DNA of 64,000 nucleotides from Burkholderia sp. SRS-W-2-2016 (GTDB lineage: Bacteria; Pseudomonadota; Gammaproteobacteria; Burkholderiales; Burkholderiaceae): the NCBI RefSeq assembly GCF_001931485.1, contig NZ_MSDV01000053.1, positions 1 to 64,000 on the forward strand, read 5' to 3'. Below the pieces are notes generated by a model. It was not told where the DNA came from, did no database searches, and worked only from the letters and a program-made list of their open reading frames with translations. Each line of letters starts with the position of its first letter. The first letter of the stretch is position 1. Both the position numbers and the translations under genes were made by a program. This document shows positions 44,461 through 53,207 of this stretch, piece after piece.

Positions 44461-45342
44461 TCACTTCACGTGCGCCGCAAATCGCCGCTCCGTCTCCACC
44501 GCCTCCGGCAGGCCGATGAACTGCTTGAAGTCGTCGAACGTGGTGAGCCGGTCGGCGACCGCCTCGGTGGTCCCCTCGCGCATGAAAATATCGAACATTT
44601 CCTTGACGGCCTTGTGCGCGGCCGTCATCGATTCGATCGGCGCCAACGCGTAGGCAAAGCCCATCCGGTACGCGTCGTCGAGCGATACATACGGGCTCTT
44701 GCCGGTGCGCGCCATGTTGAACAGGATCGGCTTGTTCAGATGCTTGAGCCGCTTCGTCAACTGCTGCATCTGCTCGATGCTTTCCGGCGCATCGGCGTAC
44801 AGGCCATCGGCACCCGCTTCCGCATACGCTTCGAGACGCTCGCATGCATCGTCGATGCCGGTCACCGCGATCGCGTCCGTGCGCGCGACCACGAAGAAAT
44901 CCGGATCGCGTCGTGCCTCCAGCATCGCGCGTAACTTCAGTTGCATCTCTTCGGTCGAGACCAGTTGCTTGCCCGCGAAGTGCCCGCATTTTTTGGGCAG
45001 CGCCTGGTCTTCGAGATGCAGCACCGATGCCCCGGCTTCTTCCCATAGCCGGATCGTGCGCTGCACATCGAGGATGCCGCCGTAACCGGTATCGGCATCC
45101 GCGAAAACGGGAATCGTCGTCACCCGGCAAATGCGGCGGATGTGCTCGAACATTTCGGTCTGGGTCAACACACCGACGTCGGGCTCGCCGGCGACCACCG
45201 CCGCCGATGCGAAGCCGCTCACGTAGATCGCCTTCGCGCCGGCGTTTTCGGCAAGCTTGGCGGTCAGCGCGTCATGCGCGCCGAGACAGACGAACGGCGC
45301 GGACTCTTTGAACAGTGCGCGAAAACGGGCTGAGCGGCTCAA
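44461..45342 (-). CDS. Isocitrate lyase / PEP mutase family lyase (2,3-dimethylmalate-lyase-like)
   Basis: The 293-residue protein has the superfamily features VFADADTGYGG (80-89), LHLEDQALPKKCGHFAGKQLV with the KKCGH catalytic loop (117-121), and FVVARTDA. The Cys in KKCGH marks C-C lyases such as methylisocitrate lyase and 2,3-dimethylmalate lyase, which release pyruvate or succinate. It is the last gene of an operon with LeuC/LeuD-like subunits. That combination mirrors dimethylmaleate hydratase plus dimethylmalate lyase from nicotinate fermentation. A propionate-type 2-methylisocitrate role is less likely because no prpC is near. Confidence 0.8.
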   Translation of the reverse strand: MSRSARFRALFKESAPFVCLGAHDALTAKLAENAGAKAIYVSGFASAAVVAGEPDVGVLTQTEMFEHIRRICRVTTIPVFADADTGYGGILDVQRTIRLWEEAGASVLHLEDQALPKKCGHFAGKQLVSTEEMQLKLRAMLEARRDPDFFVVARTDAIAVTGIDDACERLEAYAEAGADGLYADAPESIEQMQQLTKRLKHLNKPILFNMARTGKSPYVSLDDAYRMGFAYALAPIESMTAAHKAVKEMFDIFMREGTTEAVADRLTTFDDFKQFIGLPEAVETERRFAAHVK

Positions 45343-45417
45343 GACAGTTCTCCTCGTAGCAGGTTGATTTGTTCGGATCCCCAGGCATTGCGCGATGCTG
45401 ATGGTTAGCGTGCGTGC

Positions 45418-46044
45418 CTAGCGCGCGTCGCCCGGCCATGCCCATGCGCGGGACCGCCGGTCGGCCGCGCGGAATCGCGCGATCTGTTCGTGCAGGCGCA
45501 GCGTCTGGTCGATTTCGTCGAGCCCTTCGAGCAGCGCGGCCTGCTGCGCGGGATCGAATGCGAACGCGACCGGTTCGAGCCCCGGCGCGCGGATTTCCAG
45601 CGTGCGCAGATCGACTTCGAACGGCGCGCCGGACTGCGCGACAGCGGCGAGCGTCGCGATGCGCGCGGCGTCGAGCACGATCGGCAGCAGGCCGTTCTGC
45701 AGGCAGTTGTTGAAGAAGATGTCGCCGAACGAAGGCGCGATCACGCATTCGATCCCATGCTCCTCCAGCGCCCACACGGCCATCTCGCGCGAGCTGCCGC
45801 AGCCGAAGTTCTGCCCGCCGAGAATGATCCGCGCGTCGCGAAACGCCGGCTGGTTCAGGATGAAATCGTCGCGCTCGCCGCTTTCGGGCCCAACGCCCCG
45901 GTAACGCAGCGTCTCGAACAGCCACGGCCCAAGCTGGCCGCGCTTCAGTTGCGAAATCCGCTCGATGCGGATGATCAGATCGGTATCGACGTTGTTGCGC
46001 AGCAGCGGCGCGGCGGCGCCGCGAATCAGCGTGACGGCTTTCAT
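45418..46044 (-). CDS. LeuD-like small subunit of an aconitase-family hydro-lyase
   Basis: The 208-residue protein has the swivel-domain motifs NNVDTDLIIRIERI, GGQNFGCGSSREMAVWALEEHGI, SFGDIFFNNCLQNGLLPI and VDLRTLEIRAPG. The canonical GCGSSREH of isopropylmalate isomerases reads GCGSSREM. A leuA or leuB gene is absent from the neighbourhood, so a catabolic role is more likely than leucine synthesis. It overlaps the large-subunit gene by four bases, implying equal synthesis of the two subunits. With the downstream lyase it would hydrate a substituted maleate to a malate derivative. Confidence 0.85.
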   Translation of the reverse strand: MKAVTLIRGAAAPLLRNNVDTDLIIRIERISQLKRGQLGPWLFETLRYRGVGPESGERDDFILNQPAFRDARIILGGQNFGCGSSREMAVWALEEHGIECVIAPSFGDIFFNNCLQNGLLPIVLDAARIATLAAVAQSGAPFEVDLRTLEIRAPGLEPVAFAFDPAQQAALLEGLDEIDQTLRLHEQIARFRAADRRSRAWAWPGDAR

Positions 46045-47540
46045 CGTTGTGCTCCGGGCGGCGTGGCGAGCGTGGCGGTGGTGGCGGGTGTGGGCGTGGC
46101 GGGTGCCGTCGCTAACGGCGGCGCGGCGATGTGTCCCGCGAGCGCACTGGCGGCGGCCACCGCCGGGCTCGCCAGATGCGTGCGCGCGCCGGGCCCCTGG
46201 CGGCCGATGAAGTTGCGGTTCGACGTCGATACGCAGCGCTCGCCCGGCGCCGCGATATCGCCGTTCGCGCCGACGCACATCGAGCAGCCCGGCTCGCGCC
46301 ATTCGAAGCCCGCGTTCGCGAACACCGTGTCCAGTCCTTCTTCGTGCGCCTGGCGCGCGACCGTCAGCGAACCGGGCACGACCCACGCCTTCACGTGCGG
46401 CGCGACGTGCGCGCCTTCCACGACCCGAGCCGCCGCGCGCAGATCCTCGATCCGGCTATTCGTGCACGAACCGATGAAGACCCGGTCGACGCTCAGTTCT
46501 CCCAACTGCTGCCCCGGCTTCACGCCCATGTAGTCGAGCGCGTTGCGCCACGCGCCGCGCTTGCCCGCATCGGCGACGCTGTCGGGATCGGGCACGCGCT
46601 GATCGAGCGCGACCACGTGCTCGGGACTCGTGCCCCACGTGACCTGCACGCCGATGTCCGCCGCGTCGATCTCGACCTCGCGATCGAAGTGCGCTCCCGG
46701 CTCGCTCGCCAGCGCGCGCCATTCGGCGACGGCGGCGTCGAACGCGGCGCCCTGCGGCGCGTGTGGACGGCCGCGCAGATAGTCGAAAGTGATGTCGTCG
46801 GGCGCGACGAGGCCGAACTTGGCGCCCATTTCGATCGTCAGATTGCACAGCGTAAGTCGGCTCTCGATCGACAGCGCGCTAACGGCCGAGCCCGCGTATT
46901 CGACCGCATAGCCGGTGCCGCCGGCGGCGCCGAGCCGGCCGATCAGATACAGGATCATGTCCTTCGCGCCGACGCCGTCGCGCAGCGTGCCGTCAAAGCG
47001 CACGCGCATTGTCCTCGGACGCTTCTGCCGGATCGTCTGCGTCGCGAGCACGTGCACCACTTCGGTCGAACCGATGCCGAACGCGAGCGAGCCCATCGCG
47101 CCATGCGTGCAGGTGTGGCTATCCGCGCAGACCAGCAGCGTGCCGGGCAGCGACAGCCCCAGCTCCGGCCCGATCACGTGCACGATGCCCTGCTGGCCGC
47201 TCGCGCCGCGGTCGAACAGCGGTATCGCGTGATGCTTCATCTGCGCGCGCATCGCGTCGACCATCTCGGTGCTCCAGTCCGCGTCGCCGGCGCGGCGGCC
47301 GGGCTGCGTCGAGATCACGTGATCGAGCGTCGCGAAGGTTTGTCCCGGGCTATCGACCGCGAGCGAGCGCTTCTCCAGTACGCGCACCGCCTCGACGCCG
47401 GTCAGTTCGTGCAGCAGATGACGGTCGACCTGCAGCAGGTCGATGCCGCTCGCCAGATGCGCGATCACATGGCTGTCCCACAGTTTGTCGAACAGCGTGC
47501 GAGGCGTGGCGCCGGACGACGCCGGGGCGGGGGTGTGCAT
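46041..47540 (-). CDS. LeuC-like large (Fe-S) subunit of an aconitase-family hydro-lyase
   Basis: The 499-residue aconitase-family protein has 4Fe-4S ligands Cys359 (FIGSCTNSR), Cys419 and Cys422 (EPGCSMCVG), plus CADSHTCTHGAMGSLAFGIGSTEV (138-161) and STSNRNFIGRQG. It dehydrates/rehydrates a malate-type acid together with the LeuD-like subunit. It is longer than LeuC (about 466 residues) because of an Ala/Pro/Thr-rich tail from about 460. ATG 47540 is chosen; the frame continues upstream through the permease gene without meaning. It lies 59 bases after that permease gene in one long operon. Confidence 0.85.
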   Translation of the reverse strand: MHTPAPASSGATPRTLFDKLWDSHVIAHLASGIDLLQVDRHLLHELTGVEAVRVLEKRSLAVDSPGQTFATLDHVISTQPGRRAGDADWSTEMVDAMRAQMKHHAIPLFDRGASGQQGIVHVIGPELGLSLPGTLLVCADSHTCTHGAMGSLAFGIGSTEVVHVLATQTIRQKRPRTMRVRFDGTLRDGVGAKDMILYLIGRLGAAGGTGYAVEYAGSAVSALSIESRLTLCNLTIEMGAKFGLVAPDDITFDYLRGRPHAPQGAAFDAAVAEWRALASEPGAHFDREVEIDAADIGVQVTWGTSPEHVVALDQRVPDPDSVADAGKRGAWRNALDYMGVKPGQQLGELSVDRVFIGSCTNSRIEDLRAAARVVEGAHVAPHVKAWVVPGSLTVARQAHEEGLDTVFANAGFEWREPGCSMCVGANGDIAAPGERCVSTSNRNFIGRQGPGARTHLASPAVAAASALAGHIAAPPLATAPATPTPATTATLATPPGAQR

Positions 47541-47599
47541 ACGAAATCTCCGTGGTGGCGCGCGGCGAACCGCGCGCGCGTTGAGCGCCAGATTGAGTG

Positions 47600-48376
47600 C
47601 TAAGCGTCGTGCGCGAGGTGTTTTTGCCAGGCCAGAAACAGCAGATTGACGACGGTGGCGAACACGAACAGCATCAGCGCGAGCGCCATGATCGTGCTGG
47701 TCTCGCTGCGGTTCATCGCGATCATCAACAGCCGGCCGATCCCGCTTTGCGACGCGAACATCTCGCCGATCAGCGTGCCGAGCAGCGTCAGCGAAAAGCC
47801 GATGCGCAGCCCCGCCACGACTTCCGGCAGGCAGGCGGGCAACAGAATGTGCTTGGCGAATTGCGCGGGCCCGAGCCGGTACGTATGCGCGGCGCGCGTA
47901 TAAATGGGCGGCAGGTTGCGCACCGCGTTCATCGTGAACAGCGCGATCGGCACGATCCCGTGAATCACGCCGAACACGATCTTGGCCCACAGGCCGAGTC
48001 CGCACGCGAGCAGCACGACCGGATAGAGCGTGACCTTCGGAATCGAGTAGAAGCCCATCATCAGCGGTTCGGCCACCTCGCCGGCGATGCGCCGCGCGCC
48101 GAGCAGCAGACCGAGCGCGACGCCGCCCACCGCCGAGATCACGAACGCCGAGCCGAACGCGATCGACGTCACGCGCAGGCTTTCGGGGAAATCCGCGTCG
48201 CTGACGATATGCGTGGCCCGCATCAGTGTGCGCCACGGCGTCGTCACCACCGTCGGCCCGAGCAGTTCGCTGACGAGCTGCCACAGCGCCAGCAGCACGA
48301 CGACCAGCACGACGCCGTCGAGCCAGCGGCGCGCATGGCGCGGCCGCGACGTATGCGATACGACGATCGTACTCAT
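47600..48376 (-). CDS. ABC transporter permease (NitT/TauT/SsuC type)
   Basis: The 258-residue permease has about six helices and the binding-protein-dependent loop EMFASQSGIGRLL at the family position after helix 4-5, preceded by LPACLPEVVAGLRIGFSLTLLGTLIG. It belongs to the SsuC/TauC group. Its start overlaps the stop of the upstream permease gene by four bases, so the two permeases probably form a heterodimer. ATG 48376 begins just before the first hydrophobic helix after a short basic N-terminus (SRPRHARRW). Confidence 0.85.
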   Translation of the reverse strand: MSTIVVSHTSRPRHARRWLDGVVLVVVLLALWQLVSELLGPTVVTTPWRTLMRATHIVSDADFPESLRVTSIAFGSAFVISAVGGVALGLLLGARRIAGEVAEPLMMGFYSIPKVTLYPVVLLACGLGLWAKIVFGVIHGIVPIALFTMNAVRNLPPIYTRAAHTYRLGPAQFAKHILLPACLPEVVAGLRIGFSLTLLGTLIGEMFASQSGIGRLLMIAMNRSETSTIMALALMLFVFATVVNLLFLAWQKHLAHDA

Positions 48377-49131
48377 GCGGCCTCCCGCCGGATGCGCCGG
48401 TACAGGCGCGTTTCGGCCGCGCGCAACAGGCCGTTCAGGGTCGCGACGAACACGAGCATCAACACCATCAGCCCGTACATGGTCGGATTGTCGAAGGCGT
48501 TGTACGCGAACGCGATCTGATAGCCGAAGCCGGAACCGGACAACACGAACTCGCCGGCCACCACCGCGATAAACGCGTAGACCACGGTCAATTTGATGCC
48601 GGTAAACACGTACGGCAGACTCGCCGGCAGCGTAATCAGCCGGATCTCCTGCAACGCGCTCATCCGGCAAACCTTCGCGGTCCGAAGCATCACGCGCGGC
48701 ACGCGTTCGAGCCCGTTGAGCGTATTTACCGCCATCGCCACCACCGCGAAAATGAAACCGATGCCGACCAGCGGCCAGCGGTTCAGCCCAAAAATCACGA
48801 TCAGGATCGGATACAGCACGAACACCGGCACCGCGTAATACGACAACAAAAGCGGATCGAGCACGCGCCGCAAACGCGGCAGCCGGAACAGCACGACACC
48901 GCCGATAAAGCCGAACACGACCGCAAGCAACACCGCGAGCAGCGCGGTGCCGAGCGTTTGCACAATGTCGCTGGTGTACTGGCCGGAGACCAGCAGACTC
49001 CACGCGCTCGCGAGCATCGCCGACGGCGGAATGAACGACACCGGATTGATCCACGCCATCCGCGTGACGAGTTCGAGCAGCGCGACGAGCGCGACCACGA
49101 TGCCGATGCGCCAACGCGCGGCCACGCTCAT
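48373..49131 (-). CDS. ABC transporter permease (NitT/TauT/SsuC type)
   Basis: The 252-residue permease has six predicted helices and the conserved loop LPASLPYVFTGIKLTVVYAFIAVVAGEFVLSGSGFGYQI. It is a paralogue of the next permease but clearly distinct. Overlaps of four bases with the ATPase gene and the second permease gene tie all three together. Two different permeases in an SsuC-type system are less usual than a homodimer. ATG 49131 is preferred; sixteen upstream in-frame codons lie inside the ATPase gene. Confidence 0.85.
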   Translation of the reverse strand: MSVAARWRIGIVVALVALLELVTRMAWINPVSFIPPSAMLASAWSLLVSGQYTSDIVQTLGTALLAVLLAVVFGFIGGVVLFRLPRLRRVLDPLLLSYYAVPVFVLYPILIVIFGLNRWPLVGIGFIFAVVAMAVNTLNGLERVPRVMLRTAKVCRMSALQEIRLITLPASLPYVFTGIKLTVVYAFIAVVAGEFVLSGSGFGYQIAFAYNAFDNPTMYGLMVLMLVFVATLNGLLRAAETRLYRRIRREAA

Positions 49132-49991
49132 GACTGGCTCCCGAGCGCCTTCATCGCCTCGGCGCGCAGCAGGCCCCACACCTGCGCGCTCAGTTCTCCG
49201 AAGCGTGCATCGGTGGCGATCTGACTATCGCGCAGGCGCGGCCAGTGAGTTTCGATCGTCGCGATGAAACGGCCCGGACAGGCCGACATCACGCCGATCC
49301 GGTCCGACAGCAGCACCGCTTCGTCGATCGAGTGGGTAATCAGCATCACGGTCGCGCCGGTGTCGCGCCACAGCTTCAGCGTCTCGTCGCCCATCAGCAG
49401 ACGGGTCTGCTGATCGAGCGCGCCGAACGGCTCGTCGAGCAGCAACAGGCGCGGCCGCACCACCATTGCGCGCGCGATGCACACGCGCTGGCGCATGCCG
49501 CCGGACAGTTGCGCCGGATACGCATTCGCGAACGCCTTCAGCCCCATGAACGACAGCGCGTGCTCGACCCGCTCGCGCACTTCGGTCTCCGAAACACCGG
49601 CGCGGCGCGCGGCGAACGCGGCGTTGTCGAACACGTTCAGCCACGGAAAACTCGCGTCCTCCTGAAACACCACCGCGACGCCGTCGGGCACCTGGCGCCC
49701 CACCTCGCGGCCTTCGAATTCGACCTTGCCGCCGCTCGCCGGATTGAGCCCGGCGAGCACGTCGAGCAGCGTGGACTTGCCGCAGCCCGACGGGCCGACC
49801 ACCGAGAAGAACTCGCCCGCGCGCAGTTCGAGACTCACCGGACCGAGCGCGTGAAACGGCGGCTTGCCGCCGCTGCCCGGATAGATGCGCGTGACGTCGG
49901 TCAGCCGCGCCTCGACGCGCTCGCCGTCGCCGCGCGCCGCCTGGTCCGGCACGACCGAGATGCGCGCGCCCTTGTTCGCGAATGCGCTCAT
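49128..49991 (-). CDS. ABC transporter ATPase (SsuB/TauB type)
   Basis: The 287-residue ATPase has Walker A GPSGCGKST (about 67-75), the Q-loop FQEDASFPWLNV, signature LSGGMRQR, Walker B LLLLDEPFGALD, the switch His in LITHSIDEA, and VMSACPGRF. It energises import by the two permeases. The roughly 25-residue N-terminal extension before the ABC domain is slightly longer than usual. It is eight bases downstream of the binding-protein gene and overlaps the first permease. Confidence 0.9.
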   Translation of the reverse strand: MSAFANKGARISVVPDQAARGDGERVEARLTDVTRIYPGSGGKPPFHALGPVSLELRAGEFFSVVGPSGCGKSTLLDVLAGLNPASGGKVEFEGREVGRQVPDGVAVVFQEDASFPWLNVFDNAAFAARRAGVSETEVRERVEHALSFMGLKAFANAYPAQLSGGMRQRVCIARAMVVRPRLLLLDEPFGALDQQTRLLMGDETLKLWRDTGATVMLITHSIDEAVLLSDRIGVMSACPGRFIATIETHWPRLRDSQIATDARFGELSAQVWGLLRAEAMKALGSQS

Positions 49992-49998
49992 CGTGACC

Positions 49999-51000
49999 TC
50001 AGCCTTTCGAGCGCAAATCGGCCGGCAGTTGCGACTGATCGATGATCTTCGACCAGTCGAACGGACCCGCGGGAATCGCTTTCACCAGAATCAGGCCCTT
50101 CAGCACTTCGTCCATGCTGGCCATGTCGAAGCTGCCTTCGCTCCAGTATTTCGGATCGTTGTCGAGCACGTCGCTGATCGCCGACAGCGCCACCTTCGGA
50201 TCCATCTTGTACTGGCGCGCGACGATCTGCGCGCTCTCGTCGCGATGCGCGGCGATGTATTGCACCGCCTTGCGACGCGCGAGAATGATCCCGCGAATCA
50301 CCTCCGGATGCGCTTTCAGATAATCGGTGCGCACCACGCCGACCGTTTGCGTTTCGTTCGGCACGACGTCGCTCGCGCGGAACGCGATCTTCACGATGTC
50401 TTTTTTCTCGCTGAACGCGGGCTCGGTCATATAGCCGGCGTCGATCGCGCCCTGCTGCAACGAGGTCAGCATCCCGCTCGAACTGCCGACCGGTTTGCGC
50501 TGCACCTGGCCGGTCAAGCCGGCTCGATCGAGCGCGATCGTGCTGATCGTGTCGGTGGTCGACTTCGGGCTGCTGTAGCCCATCGTCTTGCCCTTCATCT
50601 GCTTGATGCCGGTGATCGTGCCGCTCTTCGGCTGGACCCACACGAGATCGGCGAGGCTTTGCACGCCGCCGTGCACGATGGTCAGATCGACGCCCTGCTT
50701 GATCGCCGAGATCGCCGCGGGCAATGCGACTTCACCGTACGGAATCTCCGAGGCCATCGCATTGCGCACCGTCGTGCCGCCGCCTTCCGACGTGATGAAG
50801 CCCGTCACGTCGACGCCCTGCTCCTTGAAAAAGCCCTTTTCCAGCGCGACCGCGAAAGGCACGCCGTACATGCCGTCGCCCCAGTGCGTGACAGTGAGCG
50901 GCGCGGCTTGCGCGGACGGCGCGAACGCGGGGCCGGCCACGGTGGCCGCGAGCGCGACCGTCAGACAGATAGTTCGCGCGAATCGACGAGTCGCCAGCAT
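49999..51000 (-). CDS. ABC transporter substrate-binding protein (NMT1/THI5-like)
   Basis: The 333-residue protein has a Sec signal peptide (ICLTVALAATVAGPAFAPSAQA, cleavage near 32) and the NMT1/SsuA-type fold: VALEKGFFKEQGVDVTGFITSEGGGTTVRNAMAS, SLADLVWVQPKSG, LKAHPEVIRGIILARRKAVQYIAAH. It binds the substrate in the periplasm. It is the first gene of the seven-gene operon ending with the lyase. The downstream enzymes suggest the ligand is an unsaturated dicarboxylate, although this family more often binds sulfonates, nitrate or pyrimidines. Confidence 0.85.
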   Translation of the reverse strand: MLATRRFARTICLTVALAATVAGPAFAPSAQAAPLTVTHWGDGMYGVPFAVALEKGFFKEQGVDVTGFITSEGGGTTVRNAMASEIPYGEVALPAAISAIKQGVDLTIVHGGVQSLADLVWVQPKSGTITGIKQMKGKTMGYSSPKSTTDTISTIALDRAGLTGQVQRKPVGSSSGMLTSLQQGAIDAGYMTEPAFSEKKDIVKIAFRASDVVPNETQTVGVVRTDYLKAHPEVIRGIILARRKAVQYIAAHRDESAQIVARQYKMDPKVALSAISDVLDNDPKYWSEGSFDMASMDEVLKGLILVKAIPAGPFDWSKIIDQSQLPADLRSKG

Positions 51001-51112
51001 CGTTTTGTCTCCATCCAGTAGTCACGGTCGAGCCGTTTTTTGTGGTGTGGCCGCGGCGTTTGCACCGATTCGCGAACGCCGCCGCGACGCGTTTCGATTC
51101 GAAACGCGTAAA

Positions 51113-51126
51113 TTAATGTATGCGTT
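51113..51126. promoter_or_regulatory. GntR-type motif upstream of the ABC/hydro-lyase operon
   Basis: TTAATGTATGCGTT matches TTAACGTATGCATT at 54100-54113 at 12 of 14 bases; the core reads AAYGYATRCRTT and is quasi-palindromic. It lies between the binding-protein gene and the gntR gene at 51216, in an AT-rich patch with outer arms AACGC/GCGTT. Confidence 0.5.
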
Positions 51127-51215
51127 ATTTGCGACTAAGGAAAGGAGAATCGCGTGCAGGTTAACCCGCTTACCGGCCGACGCGCACCTGGCGGGGCCGT
51201 CGCACAGTCAGGTCG

Positions 51216-52049
51216 TCAGGCCTGCTGAATGCCGAACTGCGTCAGCACATTGGTCTGATCGCGCCAGCCGCGTTCGCGATGCGCGCGATACAGGCCGCTC
51301 GCGCGCGCCGCGTCGCCGCCACGGATCGCGGCAACGATCGCGCGGTGTTCCTCGATCGATTTGGCCGGCTGCGGATGCGGCTTCACGCGCTGGGTCAAAC
51401 GCCGCACGCGATGCACCTGGTCGCGGCAGTTCATCACGAGTCGCACCAGACGCGCGTTGCCGCCGAGCGTGACGAGGGTCTCGTGAAACACCTCGTCGGC
51501 TTCGGCCCACGCGAGCATGTCGCCGCGCGCGAGCGCGTCGGTCATCTGCGCGCACGCGTCGTCGAGCGGGGTGAGATCGACGTCGGCGCGTTCGGCCAGC
51601 AGCGCCGCCGCGGTCGATTCGAGGCTGATCAGCACCTCGTAGATATGACGAATGTCGGACAGCGAGACGGGCACGATGCGGATACCGCGGCGCGGCACGA
51701 TCCGCACGAGCCCTTCGCTTTGCAGCCGCACCGCAGCCTCGCGGATCGGCGTGCGACTAAAGCCGAGCAGCAACGCGAGTTCCTGTTCGAGCAGTTGCGT
51801 GCCGGGCGTCAATTCGCTTTCGATAATCCTGCGGCGCAACTCGCGATAAGCGGCTTCGGTGGAACTCGGGCGGCGCGCGTCGGCGGGTTCGTGGTGATCG
51901 GAGTGATCGGCTTGAACGGCCGCTTGCGGAGTGGACTGCGTGGGCTGTGCGGCGGACGCCTGCTTCGCCGCCCTCGATGCGCGCGCCGGTGCGCGACTGC
52001 TGGTGTGCTTCGCGGAGCGGGCCGGCGGTGTCGCGCGCGAAGCAGACAT
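51216..52049 (-). CDS. GntR-family (FCD subfamily) regulator
   Basis: The 277-residue regulator has a long basic/Ala-rich N-terminal arm (1-62). Its winged helix is at about 63-115 (STEAAYRELRRRIIESELTPGTQLLEQELALLLGFSRTPIREAAVRLQSEGLVRIVPRRGIRI), followed by an FCD domain (DEVFHETLVTLGGN, EEHRAIVAAIRGGD). It is upstream of and on the same strand as the ABC/hydro-lyase operon, so it is the probable regulator. It is clearly paralogous to the GntR protein at 54270-54968, and both have the same motif upstream of their targets. Confidence 0.85.
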   Translation of the reverse strand: MSASRATPPARSAKHTSSRAPARASRAAKQASAAQPTQSTPQAAVQADHSDHHEPADARRPSSTEAAYRELRRRIIESELTPGTQLLEQELALLLGFSRTPIREAAVRLQSEGLVRIVPRRGIRIVPVSLSDIRHIYEVLISLESTAAALLAERADVDLTPLDDACAQMTDALARGDMLAWAEADEVFHETLVTLGGNARLVRLVMNCRDQVHRVRRLTQRVKPHPQPAKSIEEHRAIVAAIRGGDAARASGLYRAHRERGWRDQTNVLTQFGIQQA

Positions 52050-52158
52050 GGTGTGATCCTCGTTTGAATCGCATCGGCACGATGCGGGTGTGTGGCGGCA
52101 ATCTTAGCACCGCTAAATCAACGCGGCGTGGCCCCGCTTTGCCCGCTAACGTCTGCTC

Positions 52159-53046
52159 TCACACGCCGGCCAGATGCGTGAGCAACGCGCGGCACGCGGC
52201 CGGCAAAGCATCGAGCGAACGCACGCCGACCAGCAGCTCGCGCGCCGCCCACGGGTCGGTCAGCGCGACGATCGCGAGACCGTCGCGGCCCGCGTGCTGC
52301 CGCGCGACCGCTTCCGGCATCACGCCCAGCCCGAGGCCGGCGGCGATCATCACGCACTGCGCGTCGTAGCCGGTCACCTGAATACGGACCTGCACGGGCC
52401 GGCCGTGTTCGTGCGCGGCGCGCGTCAACTGCTGGCTGATCGCGGTATCCGGCGGCAACGCGACGAATTCGTGCGCGAGCGTGTCGGCGAACGGCAGCGC
52501 GTCGGCGCTCGCAAGCGGATGACCGGGCGGCGTAACCAGCACCAGATTGTCGTGGCGATAAGCAAACGTCTGCACCGCATAGCCATGCGGGACCGACGTG
52601 AAGATGCCGATATCGGCCGCGTTATCGACCAGCGCGCGGACCACCTGGGTACTCGGCTTTTCTTCGAGCTGGATCCTCACCTGCGGATGACTCGCCGCGA
52701 AACCGCGCAACTCACGCGGCAAAAACTGCACGATAGACGAGATGTTCGCGGCGACCCGCACCAGACCGCTCACGTCCTCGGTGTAATCGCGCATCTGCAC
52801 CGCGATGTCGTCGAGTTGATGCAGCGCGCGATGGGCGAGCGCAACGAGCCGCCGCCCCGCATCGGTCGGCGCGACGCCCTTGTTCGTGCGATGCAGCAGG
52901 CTCACGCCGAGCAGCGCTTCGATTTCGCTGATGCGCTTGCTGACCGCCGCGGCGGCGATGTGCTCGCGCCCGGCGGCGGCCGCGATCGTGCCGGTCTCGG
53001 CGACAGCGACGAACAGGCGTAACGACAGCGGATCGAGCGAGGACAT
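52159..53046 (-). CDS. LysR-family transcriptional regulator
   Basis: The 295-residue LysR protein has the helix-turn-helix MSSLDPLSLRLFVAVAETGTIAAAAGREHIAAAAVSKRISEIEALLG at the N-terminus. Its effector domain contains QVVRALVDNAADIGIFTSVPHGYAV, LVLVTPPGHPLAS and VMIAAGLGLGVMPEAVA. ATG 53046 matches the family N-terminus better than ATG 53067. It is divergent from the glutaredoxin-DinB fusion (161 bases apart), which may be its target. I could not pick a convincing T-N11-A box with confidence. Confidence 0.85.
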   Translation of the reverse strand: MSSLDPLSLRLFVAVAETGTIAAAAGREHIAAAAVSKRISEIEALLGVSLLHRTNKGVAPTDAGRRLVALAHRALHQLDDIAVQMRDYTEDVSGLVRVAANISSIVQFLPRELRGFAASHPQVRIQLEEKPSTQVVRALVDNAADIGIFTSVPHGYAVQTFAYRHDNLVLVTPPGHPLASADALPFADTLAHEFVALPPDTAISQQLTRAAHEHGRPVQVRIQVTGYDAQCVMIAAGLGLGVMPEAVARQHAGRDGLAIVALTDPWAARELLVGVRSLDALPAACRALLTHLAGV

Positions 53047-53207
53047 GACGGCAACGGATCGGGTCACGGAGATCGCAGTGTAGCGAATCGCACGCGTCGC
53101 AACACGCTGTCATCGCGCGCGACGATGGCGGCATGGCGAAGCACTGCTTTTATAGCGCACGTATCCGCGGGATCATCGGGCATCACGACATGCGGCGGGA
53201 GACGACC

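Noticed and set aside
43873-51000. Leucine biosynthesis as the role of the LeuC/LeuD-like genes
   Set aside because: leuA and leuB are absent, while an importer, a GntR gene and a C-C lyase share the operon. A catabolic role is more coherent.
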